Origin: Halogeometricum limi
GTDB taxonomy: Archaea; Halobacteriota; Halobacteria; Halobacteriales; Haloferacaceae
NCBI RefSeq assembly: GCF_900115785.1
Contig: NZ_FOYS01000004.1
Coordinates: 248,001-312,000, forward strand
Reading direction: 5' to 3'
Length of the DNA stretch: 64,000 nt
The notes under the pieces were generated by a model. That model did not search any database. It was not told the DNA's origin and saw only the letters and a program-made list of their open reading frames with translations. The stretch's first letter is position 1; every line of letters starts with the position of its first letter. The position numbers and the translations under genes were made by a program. Shown here piece by piece: positions 34,563 to 42,565 of the stretch.

Positions 34563-34602
34563 CAACACCGGACATAAGTGGCACGCACACCACAGCGTAG
34601 CT

Positions 34603-34806
34603 ATGGTCACCGAACTCGGGTGGTTCTACATCGGCGGGATGACGCTGCTGTTTTTCTTCTGGGCGTACGGCGTCGTCTCGTTCGTTCTGGACCTGAAGAA
34701 CGTCATCGTTCCGAAGACGAGACAGTACATCAGAGGCCGCAAGAAGTTGAAACGAGAGCGCAAAGAGGAGGAAGAACGCGAGGAACGAGAACGCCAACTC
34801 TACTGA
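34603..34806 (+). CDS. Small membrane protein of sugar ABC operons
   Basis: A 67-residue protein with one membrane helix (FYIGGMTLLFFFWAYGVVSFVL) and a highly charged coiled-coil-like tail (RGRKKLKRERKEEEEREERER). A similar single-helix protein often follows the ATPase gene in haloarchaeal sugar ABC operons, so it is probably an accessory subunit. No direct function is known. Confidence 0.8.
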   Translation: MVTELGWFYIGGMTLLFFFWAYGVVSFVLDLKNVIVPKTRQYIRGRKKLKRERKEEEEREERERQLY

Positions 34807-34878
34807 CGGCGACGACGGCGCGGACGGGACGACCGGTCTAACGAGAAACTTAACAATCCCGGTAGTAAATCAGGAACT

Positions 34879-35982
34879 ATGAGCTCCCGGAAAGCCCCAC
34901 AGATAGGTATCGTCGGTCTCGGCAACATCGGTCACCACCACGCGGACCGACTCGTCGAGTTCGGTGCGAATCTGGCCGGTGGCCTCGACATCCAACCGGA
35001 GGCCCGAAGCCGATTCGGTGAGAAGTACGGCGTCGACACCTACGAGGAGAGAGACGCCCTGTACGACGCTGTCGACGCCGTCGTCATCACGACGCCGAAC
35101 CGATTCCACGAGGAGTACGCCGTCGCGGCACTCGACGCCGGCCTCCACGTCCTCTTAGAGAAACCGCTCGCGCACTCGCTCGAATCCGCGGAGCGAATCG
35201 CCGCGGCCGCAGAACGCGCCGACGGCGTCTGCATGGTCGGCTTCAACAACCGCTTCGGCAACCCGGTCAGAGTGCTCAAGAGCTATCAGGCCGAGGGTCG
35301 CTTCGGCGACGTTCGACACGTCGAGGCCAACTACGTCCGCCGTCGGGGCATCCCCGGGCGCGGGTCGTGGTTCACGTCGAAGGACGTGGCCGGCGGCGGG
35401 TCGGTCATCGACATCGGCGTCCACGCCATCGACCTCTCGCTGTACTTCCTCGACTACCCCGCGGTCGAAGAGGTGTCCGCGGTCACGCGGTCGCAGTTCG
35501 GCAACCGCGAGGACTACGCGTTCGTCGAGATGTGGGGCGAAGACATCGGACCGGAAGGGTTCGACGTGGACGACTCCGCGTCGGTGTTCGTCCGGTGTGC
35601 GGACGGGAAGACGATATCGCTGGAAGTCGCGTGGGCGGCCAACCGACCGACCAACGACGAGTTCTACGTCCGCGGGACGCAAGCGGGCGCGTTGTTCGAC
35701 CGGGCCAGCCACGACCTGACGTTCTTCGAATCGGGCGTCGGCGGGAGCAACCACCTCACCGAGACCGACGTCGAGACGCAGGCCAACGACACCCACAAGT
35801 CCGAACAGAAACTGTTCTTGGAGGCCGTCCGAACCGAAGAGCATCCGGGCATCAACACCGTCGAAGAGGGCCTCGAAGTCCAACGCGTCATCGACGCCAT
35901 CTACCGGTCCTCGGAGAACGGCGCGGCGGTCTCGCTGACCGACGACGCGGCGGAGACGGACCCCCAGTCCGCACAGGACTGA
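34879..35982 (+). CDS. Gfo/Idh/MocA family oxidoreductase (ABC-linked)
   Basis: A 367-residue NAD(P)-dependent dehydrogenase with Rossmann motif GIVGLGNIGHHHA, the catalytic lysine segment LLEKPLAHS and GGGSVIDIGVHAIDLSLYFL. It lies downstream of the sugar transporter on the same strand and is the likely first catabolic enzyme for the imported compound, oxidising a sugar or polyol. It differs clearly from the member at 16463 and the one at 57947, so the three are not recent duplicates. Confidence 0.93.
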   Translation: MSSRKAPQIGIVGLGNIGHHHADRLVEFGANLAGGLDIQPEARSRFGEKYGVDTYEERDALYDAVDAVVITTPNRFHEEYAVAALDAGLHVLLEKPLAHSLESAERIAAAAERADGVCMVGFNNRFGNPVRVLKSYQAEGRFGDVRHVEANYVRRRGIPGRGSWFTSKDVAGGGSVIDIGVHAIDLSLYFLDYPAVEEVSAVTRSQFGNREDYAFVEMWGEDIGPEGFDVDDSASVFVRCADGKTISLEVAWAANRPTNDEFYVRGTQAGALFDRASHDLTFFESGVGGSNHLTETDVETQANDTHKSEQKLFLEAVRTEEHPGINTVEEGLEVQRVIDAIYRSSENGAAVSLTDDAAETDPQSAQD

Positions 35983-36050
35983 CGGACGACGGCGCCGGGG
36001 CCGACGCGCGTCGAGAAAGTCATAAGTCCCCGTCGGAACCACGGTACGCT

Positions 36051-36875
36051 ATGTCACTTCTCGAAACGATTCGTCGCCCCGACTACACCGGGTCGCAACG
36101 TTGCTGGCCCTGTACGGCCGTCAACGCGGCACTCCTGGTTCTCCTCGCGGGCGTGCTCCTGTTGTTCTCACCGTTCCTCGCCGTCGTCACCCTCGTCGGC
36201 GGCGCGACGCTCGTCTACCTCCGAGGGTACGTCGTTCCGGGGACGCCCGACTTCGCGCCGGAACTCGTCTCCCGGCTCGGACTGGCGTTCCTGTTCGAAC
36301 ACACCGGCACGGACACCGAGGACGCCCGCCGGTCCGACGAACTCGGCGACGCGGGCGACGACGACGCGCCGGACGGCGAAGCCGTCCTCTACGCCCTGTT
36401 CGAGGCGGGCGTCCTCGAAGACGACGAGACGGGTGCGCTGTTCCTCGCCGATTCGTTCTGGTCGGCGTGGGCGGACGAGATGGCGACGCTCCGCGCGGCG
36501 GACGACGAGACGGTCGCCGAGGCCACCGCGGACGTCGCGCCGTTCGACGCCGAGGGCGGCACGGGCTACGGCGGCATCACCGTCGACGGCGGCACGCACT
36601 CCATCTGGCTCTCGCGCGCCCACGCCGTCTCGGACGCGGCCGCGATGCGGACGATGGACGCGTTCGACGTCCCCGAGTCGATGCGCGCGCCCGCGACGGA
36701 ACCGCTCCGGATGTTCTTAGAGACCTGTCCGCTCTGCGGCGGCGACACCGAAGAGACGACCGTCTCTGGCTGTTGCGGCGGGACCGCCAGTATCTACGAC
36801 TCGCCGACCGACGAGGTGTTGGCGTGCGCCGACTGCGGCGAGATACTGTACGTCTACGAGGACGAGACGGCGTAA
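36051..36875 (+). CDS. Membrane-anchored protein with C-terminal zinc ribbon
   Basis: A 274-residue protein of unrecognised family. The N-terminus has two cysteines (QRCWPCTAVN) just before two hydrophobic helices (AALLVLLAGVLLLFSPFLAV and VTLVGGATLVYLRGYVV). A soluble acidic domain follows. The C-terminus has CPLCGG, then GCCGG, then CADCGE, which can form a zinc ribbon or similar metal site. The ATG at 36051 starts MSLLETIRRPDYTG; the longer frame upstream is shadow of the dehydrogenase. It converges with trmB. Confidence 0.8.
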   Translation: MSLLETIRRPDYTGSQRCWPCTAVNAALLVLLAGVLLLFSPFLAVVTLVGGATLVYLRGYVVPGTPDFAPELVSRLGLAFLFEHTGTDTEDARRSDELGDAGDDDAPDGEAVLYALFEAGVLEDDETGALFLADSFWSAWADEMATLRAADDETVAEATADVAPFDAEGGTGYGGITVDGGTHSIWLSRAHAVSDAAAMRTMDAFDVPESMRAPATEPLRMFLETCPLCGGDTEETTVSGCCGGTASIYDSPTDEVLACADCGEILYVYEDETA

Positions 36876-36920
36876 CGGGCGGCGAGAAGACGAGTCCGTC
36901 TGCGATTTCGACGACGCGGC

Positions 36921-37982
36921 TCAGACGAACTGGTTTCTGTCCGGGACGCCGTCGTGGCCGAGGATTATCTCCTGCGCTTCGACGTCTTCGAGCGCGGAGA
37001 CGAGACCACCGACTTCGAGGATACCCTCGTCGGTTTCCATCTCGAACGACGCGACTTCCTCGGACTCCTCGAACGTCGTGGTGACGACGCGTCCCTCGAC
37101 GACGATGGGGTCGCCCGACTCGACGTGCCGACCGGAGACGGAGGCGTAGAACTCGCCGTCGAGTTCGCGGACGTCCTTGACCGCGCGGCGGATGGACGCG
37201 TACCGACGCGGGAACGGGCGACGCTTGCCGTCGGCGGCCAGCGTCTCGGCCGTCGTCCAGAGGACCGTCCCGAAGAACCCGCTGACGAGAAAGCCGAGCG
37301 CAGAACGGTTGAAGATGACGCCGTAGCGGTCCCTGTCGTCGCGGAGGGCGTCCTGCGTCGCGTAGACGGAGTACTCGCCGTCGGCGACGGCGAGGACGGG
37401 CGTCGTGATGCCGCGGCGGGCGCGAGCGATGGTGGCGACTTCGAGGTAGTCGAACTCCGCCGGGTCGGGCGCCTGCGCCAACGGGGTGATGAGGAGGTCG
37501 ATGCTCACGCCGTCGTCGATGGCCTCCGCCAGGTCGTCGCGGAAGCGACGCAGGAGGTCCGGCGTGAGAGAGAGCACGAGTTCGTACTCGGCGTTCTCGA
37601 TTATCTCTTCGATGTAGCGGAGGATGGTCGACCGCGACTTCACCAGCGAGACGGCCTCGGTGTCGCGTGCGGGGGCCGTGTAGCGGGCCTCCAACTCGGC
37701 GATGAGTTCGTCGAGGGAGGTCTGGACGTTCGCGAAGGCGTCGTCGGGGTCGACGGCGACTATTTTCATCGGGCGCGACTCGCGGAGTTCGACCAGTCCG
37801 CGGTCCGAGAGACTGCGGACGGTGTCGTACACTCGCGGTTGCGGGATGTCCGTCCGGTCGGCTATCTCGGAGGCCGTGAGTTCGCCGTGTTCGAGGACCG
37901 CGAGATACGCCTCTATCTCGTACTCGCCGAGGTTGAACCGTTCTCCGACGCGTTCCATCGTCGTCCGGAGTTCGTCTGCCAT
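36921..37982 (-). CDS. trmB: Sugar-sensing transcription regulator TrmB
   Basis: A 353-residue TrmB family regulator, the size of the characterised Halobacterium TrmB. The N-terminal winged helix (about 15-85) includes [25 protein letters not shown] coiled dimerisation helix follows, then the C-terminal sugar-binding domain ([19 protein letters not shown] to the C-terminus). It should bind DNA without sugar and release it with glucose or a related ligand. Location beside a sugar ABC operon, with matching operator sites at both promoters, supports local control of import. Confidence 0.94.
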   Translation of the reverse strand: MADELRTTMERVGERFNLGEYEIEAYLAVLEHGELTASEIADRTDIPQPRVYDTVRSLSDRGLVELRESRPMKIVAVDPDDAFANVQTSLDELIAELEARYTAPARDTEAVSLVKSRSTILRYIEEIIENAEYELVLSLTPDLLRRFRDDLAEAIDDGVSIDLLITPLAQAPDPAEFDYLEVATIARARRGITTPVLAVADGEYSVYATQDALRDDRDRYGVIFNRSALGFLVSGFFGTVLWTTAETLAADGKRRPFPRRYASIRRAVKDVRELDGEFYASVSGRHVESGDPIVVEGRVVTTTFEESEEVASFEMETDEGILEVGGLVSALEDVEAQEIILGHDGVPDRNQFV

Positions 37983-38014
37983 ATCTCCCGGTTGGCGTCG
38001 AGCCCCTTGGTGTT

Positions 38015-38030
38015 TACTATCATCTGAGTA
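38015..38030 (-). promoter_or_regulatory. TrmB operator in the trmB promoter
   Basis: TACTATCATCTGAGTA fits TACT-N7-GAGTA exactly, the recognition pattern reported for Halobacterium TrmB. It lies between the TATA box (38055-38061) and the ATG (37982), overlapping the predicted transcription start near 38030. A bound regulator there would block initiation, so negative autoregulation is expected. Confidence 0.65.
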
Positions 38031-38054
38031 GCACCGGATTTCAGAAAACGATGG

Positions 38055-38061
38055 TATATAA
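38055..38061 (-). promoter_or_regulatory. TATA box of trmB
   Basis: On the minus strand the sequence reads TTATATA (plus-strand TATATAA). The predicted transcript starts about 25 bases on, near 38030, giving a leader of about 48 bases before the ATG at 37982. Confidence 0.65.
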
Positions 38062-38119
38062 CGGTCGAACGTCCGAAAATCGGAGGGCGGTCCGTCGGGG
38101 AGGGGTCGAACCGCCGGGG

Positions 38120-38860
38120 TCACATGTACATCCGGTCTTCGGGCATCTCCTCTTCGCGGTCTTGCAGTCGCTCGGCCAACTGCGCGTAGTACTGGCGAAC
38201 CTCGTCGGCGAACGCCTCCAACGGGTCGGCGTCGAGGCCCAGTCCGTAGACGGACTCGACCGCTTCGACGAGTCGAATCGCCGCCTCCACGTCGGGCACC
38301 TGCGCGTGCACGGGCGTCACGTAGACGCAGACGCCGAGCGAGGAGTCGATGCCGCGTTCGACGAGGGCGGCGTTCGTCCCGTCGAAGAAGCCCCGTCCCA
38401 TCGGTTGTACCGCGGTGTCGGTCAGTCGCCGTTCGCGGTAGTCGTCGGTGGCGACGAAGTACGTCTCGTGCTCGTCGGGTCCGTGTGGGATGGGGACACC
38501 CGAAAGGACGGCTATCTCGCTCACACCCTGCGCCTCGGTCCACTCCAGAACGGCGTCGGCGAACTCCCCACCGACCGCCGCCGGGACGAACAGTTCGCCG
38601 ACGAGGACGGTCACGTCCAGGTCGTCGCGGGAGAACAGGCGCGTGTGGTGTCGCGGCCGACCGTCCTCGAACGGTGTGACGGCCGGGAGACCGTCAACCG
38701 TGAGGTGACCCGTCTGTTCGAGGTCGAGTTGGTCGACGACGAAGTCCGCCGCGGTCAGTCCCGCGAGTCCGAACGAGGAGAACCCCGCGAGCAGGACGTC
38801 ACCGGGTGTCTCGTCGCTCGTGATGGTGAAACCGGGCGACCGTCGAAATGAACCGAACAT
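38120..38860 (-). CDS. PAC2 family proteasome-assembly-chaperone-like protein
   Basis: The 246-residue protein has the PAC2 fold signatures: [23 protein letters not shown] near the N-terminus and [13 protein letters not shown]-like ([15 protein letters not shown]) in the middle, with a charged helical C-terminus. PAC2 homologues assist proteasome assembly in eukaryotes; the archaeal role is not proven. The ATG at 38860 ([11 protein letters not shown]) is preferred to an in-frame GTG four codons earlier. It is divergent from the mscS-type gene. Confidence 0.9.
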   Translation of the reverse strand: MFGSFRRSPGFTITSDETPGDVLLAGFSSFGLAGLTAADFVVDQLDLEQTGHLTVDGLPAVTPFEDGRPRHHTRLFSRDDLDVTVLVGELFVPAAVGGEFADAVLEWTEAQGVSEIAVLSGVPIPHGPDEHETYFVATDDYRERRLTDTAVQPMGRGFFDGTNAALVERGIDSSLGVCVYVTPVHAQVPDVEAAIRLVEAVESVYGLGLDADPLEAFADEVRQYYAQLAERLQDREEEMPEDRMYM

Positions 38861-38961
38861 GTCGGACCACACGCAACGAGAGGACTTAGCGGTTCACCCG
38901 GTCCGGTAGCGGGGACGGAGAAGTGACACCCTTTTTGCGTCGCCCCGCCGTGGTCCGGCGT

Positions 38962-40068
38962 ATGCAGACGGGGACGGGAACGGCTGAGTCGCCGACCGGG
39001 GCGGAGACTGCCACGGGAGACGGCGGCGGTGGCGCGTCGGCGCCGACGCCGACGGAAGCGGGCGCTACCGGCGGCACCGGGACGCCGACGCCGACTCCGG
39101 GTCCGGGAGAGACGGAGCAAGCCCTCCAGCAACTCCTCCCGGACTTCTTCTTCTTCTCCGGGTCGCAGTACGTCGCCGCCGTCCTCGTTCTCCTGTTGGG
39201 GTACGTCCTCTCCGGCTACGCCGTCAGATTCGTCGGACGACCCGTCGCCCGCCGATTCCGGCGACAGAGCGTCGCCCAGGTGGTTCTCCGTATCGTCCGC
39301 TTGAGCGTGCTCTTGCTGACGCTGGTGACCGCGGCGGCCGTCGCCGGGTTCGAGTTCAGCAACATCGCCATCTCCGTCGGTGTGTTCTCCGCCGTGGTCG
39401 GTATCGTCCTCGCACCCATCGTCGGGAGCACCATCAACGGCCTGTTCATCCTCGCGGACCAACCGTACGAAGTCGGCGATATGATCGAACTCGACGACGG
39501 GCGAAAGGGGTTCGTCGACGAGATAACCATCCGCTACACGAAGGTTTTCACGCTCGACAACACGTTTCTCACCATCCCGAACTCGACGATTCGCGAGAAT
39601 TTGGTGACGAACTACTCCGCCGAGGACGAACGCATCCGGATGCGCATCGGCTTTCTCGCCACCTACGAGTCGGACATCCCGCGGACGCGCGAACTCCTCG
39701 AACGGGCCGCCAGCAACGCCGAGATGGTCATCGAGGGCGGGCCGGACATCCGAATCGGGAGCGCACGCTACCCCGCGAAGCCGACGGCCTACCTCGACCA
39801 GTACGGCGACAGCGGCATCCTCGTCACGCTTCGGTTCTGGGCGAAGAAGCCCTACAAACTCCTCACCGTTCGCTCGCAGGTGCAGACGAACCTGTACGAC
39901 CTGCTCGAAGACGAACCCGACGTCGAGGCGGCGTACCCGCACCAGCATCTCGTCTTCGACGACACCAGCGGGTCGCTTCGCGCCGAGGTGTCGGAGGGGC
40001 GAGACGAGTCGTGGTCGGAGGCGGGGACGCGACTCGACCCGGACGACGAGGACGGACGCGACGACTGA
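38962..40068 (+). CDS. MscS family mechanosensitive channel
   Basis: A 368-residue channel protein. A disordered N-terminus rich in T, P, G and A (PTPTPGPGE) precedes three membrane helices. The third (ISVGVFSAVVGIVLAPIVGSTINGL) is the glycine/alanine-rich pore helix, followed by the beta domain ILADQPYEVGDMIELDDG and RYTKVFTLDNTFLTIPNS. It protects against osmotic downshock. The ATG at 38962 was chosen because the upstream extension is arginine-rich and lies in the promoter. Confidence 0.93.
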   Translation: MQTGTGTAESPTGAETATGDGGGGASAPTPTEAGATGGTGTPTPTPGPGETEQALQQLLPDFFFFSGSQYVAAVLVLLLGYVLSGYAVRFVGRPVARRFRRQSVAQVVLRIVRLSVLLLTLVTAAAVAGFEFSNIAISVGVFSAVVGIVLAPIVGSTINGLFILADQPYEVGDMIELDDGRKGFVDEITIRYTKVFTLDNTFLTIPNSTIRENLVTNYSAEDERIRMRIGFLATYESDIPRTRELLERAASNAEMVIEGGPDIRIGSARYPAKPTAYLDQYGDSGILVTLRFWAKKPYKLLTVRSQVQTNLYDLLEDEPDVEAAYPHQHLVFDDTSGSLRAEVSEGRDESWSEAGTRLDPDDEDGRDD

Positions 40069-40071
40069 CCG

Positions 40072-40491
40072 TCAGGCCTCGCTCTTCTGGTCGGGGCGGA
40101 CGGTGATGACCGTACAGTCGAGTTTCTGCCGGAGGTACGTCTCGATGTCCGGGTCGTCGAGGAACCGCCGGAGCATCCGCCGCCAGCGACTCGCCTGTTT
40201 CGACCCGATGACGACGATGTCGGCACCTTCTGCGGCCGCCTCTTCGAGAATCGTCTCCTCGACGAGGAAGCCGCGCCGGATAACGTACCGCGTCCGGTCG
40301 AGTCTCCCGAACTCTCGTTCTATCGCGCGTTTCAATTCGGCTCTCGTCACGCCGCGGTTCTCTTGATAGAGGTCCACGTGGAGTATCGTCAGTTCCGCTT
40401 CACGCTCCTCGGCGATACGGACGGCTTCCGAGAGCGTCGCTTTCGAGTGTCGCGTCAGCGGATATCTGACGGGGACCACCACTCGCGTCAT
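40072..40491 (-). CDS. Universal stress protein UspA family
   Basis: A 139-residue single Usp domain: MTRVVVPVRYPLTRHSKATL at the start, ELTILHVDLY, and the C-terminal GADIVVIGSKQASRWRRMLRR, where the classical ATP-binding G-x2-G-x9-G-S/T pattern is only partly kept. It may therefore belong to the non-ATP-binding group. Its stop lies 3 bases from that of the mscS-type gene (convergent). Confidence 0.9.
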   Translation of the reverse strand: MTRVVVPVRYPLTRHSKATLSEAVRIAEEREAELTILHVDLYQENRGVTRAELKRAIEREFGRLDRTRYVIRRGFLVEETILEEAAAEGADIVVIGSKQASRWRRMLRRFLDDPDIETYLRQKLDCTVITVRPDQKSEA

Positions 40492-40582
40492 CGTCGGGGA
40501 GACGTGGCCCGCCGTCCTGAACGTTTCCCCTTCGGCACGACTCGCTCGTCGGACCCGTCGACCCGTCTCGCAGACGTCCCGC

Positions 40583-41968
40583 TCAGTCGTCCGCGGCGAC
40601 GCCGGAGACGCGTTCGATTCGGCCGTCCGTCTCGCTCCGGACGCCGACGGCGCGGGCGTAGTCGGCGAGCACCTCGTACTGGATGTCGCCCTCGGCGGCC
40701 CGGTGGCGCGCCTCGATGGTGGGGAACTCGTGGTCGGTGTGGAGGACGTAGTCGGAGGTGGCGACGGCGTACGTCCGGTCGGCGATTATCGGGTCGCCGC
40801 CGACGCGCGCGGAGACGATTTCCGCTCGGTCGTCGTCCCAGACGAGTTCGACGCCGCTCAGATGTCCCTGCCACCAGTCGGGTTCGCCGAAGTCAACCGT
40901 CGCGGCGGCGCACTCGCGGAGGACAGAGCGGAGTTCCTCGCCGGTGAGTTCGGCGACGACGACGTGTTCCTCGAAGGGGATGACGCTCACCAGGTCGGCG
41001 ACGGTCACCTCGCCGTCGAGGGCCGGACCGTTGCGAATCCCGCCGCTGTTCTGGAGGCCCACGTCGGCGTCCATCGCCCACCGGTAGGCGTCCGCGACGA
41101 AGTTGCCGACGGCGCACTCGCCCCCGAACACCGTCTCCTCCGTGCGGTCCAGCGGTCCGTCGGTGACGGCGACCACCTCGTCTAACTCCGCGGCTTCGAC
41201 GCGGCCGCGGAGCGATTCCGCGAGCGGTTCGTAGACGGGCGCGTCTGCCGTCTCGTGGCGCGTCGCAGTCGGTCGATTCTCGCCGTCGCCCTCCAGTTCC
41301 ACCTCGAAGACGACGTGGCCGTTCGCGCCGGGGCGCAGGAGAAGGGTGCCGTCGACGTACTCGTGTCGCTCCGAGTGGACGTGGCCGCCGAGAATCACGT
41401 CGGCGTCGACGCGTTCGGCGAGTTCGTCGTCGCCGCCGCCGAGATGCGAGAGGGCGACGACGTGGTCTACGCTCTCGGCTCTGAGGGCGGCGACGCTCTC
41501 GGCGGCGGCGGCGTACGGGTCCGAGAACCGCAGCGTCGCGGCCATCGGGTTGAGCGAGGGCGTCGCGGGGTCGGTGACGCCGACGAACCCGACGCGCACG
41601 CCGTTCACCTCGCGGACGGTGTGAGGGACGACGTGACCTGCGGCGAACCGCTCACCGCTCTCCTCGAAGACGTTCGCCGACACCCACGTCTGCGGCGAGT
41701 CGGCGACGACGCCGCGCGTCGCCTCCGGGCCGTAGTCGAAGTCGTGGTTGCCGAACGTGTCCACGTCGGCCGAGACGGCGCGGAAGAAGTCCAACGACTG
41801 GCGTCCGCGTTCGACGAGGGCGAGGACGCCCGGTGAGGTGGTGTCGCCCGTCCCGCAGACGACTGCGTCCTCGCCGTCGAGTCCGCGGACGCACCCCGCG
41901 AGGCGCCCGGCGCGCGTCGGGTCGTCGTAGACGTTCTCGATGTCAGAATAGTGGAGCAGACGCGGCAT
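40583..41968 (-). CDS. 5'-nucleotidase/metallophosphoesterase (UshA-like), cytoplasmic
   Basis: A 461-residue two-domain protein: an N-terminal calcineurin-like phosphoesterase domain with GNHDFDYG (48-120 region), SHLGGGDDELAERVD and GGHVHSERHEY, and a C-terminal 5'-nucleotidase domain with GNFVADAYRWAMDADVGLQNSGGIR. There is no signal peptide. The first metal motif is HYSDIENVYDD rather than the usual D-x-H, so one ligand is altered. Substrates are probably nucleotides or related phosphoesters. It resembles cytoplasmic haloarchaeal homologues. Confidence 0.9.
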   Translation of the reverse strand: MPRLLHYSDIENVYDDPTRAGRLAGCVRGLDGEDAVVCGTGDTTSPGVLALVERGRQSLDFFRAVSADVDTFGNHDFDYGPEATRGVVADSPQTWVSANVFEESGERFAAGHVVPHTVREVNGVRVGFVGVTDPATPSLNPMAATLRFSDPYAAAAESVAALRAESVDHVVALSHLGGGDDELAERVDADVILGGHVHSERHEYVDGTLLLRPGANGHVVFEVELEGDGENRPTATRHETADAPVYEPLAESLRGRVEAAELDEVVAVTDGPLDRTEETVFGGECAVGNFVADAYRWAMDADVGLQNSGGIRNGPALDGEVTVADLVSVIPFEEHVVVAELTGEELRSVLRECAAATVDFGEPDWWQGHLSGVELVWDDDRAEIVSARVGGDPIIADRTYAVATSDYVLHTDHEFPTIEARHRAAEGDIQYEVLADYARAVGVRSETDGRIERVSGVAADD

Positions 41969-42016
41969 TCGTCTGTCGTGACGGCGCGGAGAAAATGAAG
42001 CCGTCGGTCCGGTCGT

Positions 42017-42229
42017 CTACTCGTCGGTGCCGGACTGCAGTTCGAAGGCGACTTCCACTTCCGCTTGGTACTCGCGCGAGTCGACGCTCGCTATCTCGAC
42101 GCCCATCTCGACCACTTCGACCCAGTGGACGTTGTCGAGTGTCTCCTGTGCCCGGTCGACGGCGTCGTCTACCGCCGCGTCGAAACTCTCGCCGCTTCGC
42201 CCGATGAGTGTCACTTTCTTGTATACCAT
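42017..42229 (-). CDS. Dodecin family flavin-binding protein
   Basis: The 70-residue protein matches dodecin: [24 protein letters not shown], a tryptophan in [14 protein letters not shown] that stacks on flavin, and a terminal strand [11 protein letters not shown]. Archaeal dodecins form dodecamers storing riboflavin or lumichrome. The ATG at 42229 was chosen because the upstream extension is not dodecin-like. Confidence 0.94.
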   Translation of the reverse strand: MVYKKVTLIGRSGESFDAAVDDAVDRAQETLDNVHWVEVVEMGVEIASVDSREYQAEVEVAFELQSGTDE

Positions 42230-42565
42230 AAGCCAGGTCAGTGTACATCTCGTGACAAGATAAAAGACGGGGCCGACCTCACTCGCGGGCTTGCGATTCG
42301 GACGCACGCTCTCGGTCTGTCGCGGGTCCTGATGGTCCCACCGGAGGACTAGTTCGACTTCGAGAGTCTCGGATAACCCTGCATTAACTGCGTGTCTATC
42401 GATTGACGGGTGCATAACTTTGTCACACCGCTCTCGACAACGACGCGAGTTTGGGGTGTTCGATGCAGCGAACTAACGTACGACAGTCCGACGCATCGGT
42501 TCACGAGGCGAGGGGTCGCTTCGGAGAGAAACGAATTGAGACCACGCGAGGGTGGGGAGACGGAC
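42230..42565. other. Intergenic region between dodecin and secreted protein
   Basis: A divergent spacer of 336 bases. Two AT-rich patches near 42235-42265 and 42410-42425 (ATAACTTTG) could hold the promoters of the dodecin and the secreted-protein gene. An in-frame ATG at 42410 would extend the secreted protein by 52 residues, but the added sequence is not signal-like. No RNA gene or repeat was recognised. Confidence 0.4.

Noticed and set aside
42410-42565. ATG-initiated extension of the large secreted protein
   Set aside because: The added 52 residues are basic and not signal-like; the GTG at 42566 has GGGGAG at correct spacing and places the signal peptide near the N-terminus. The choice is not certain.
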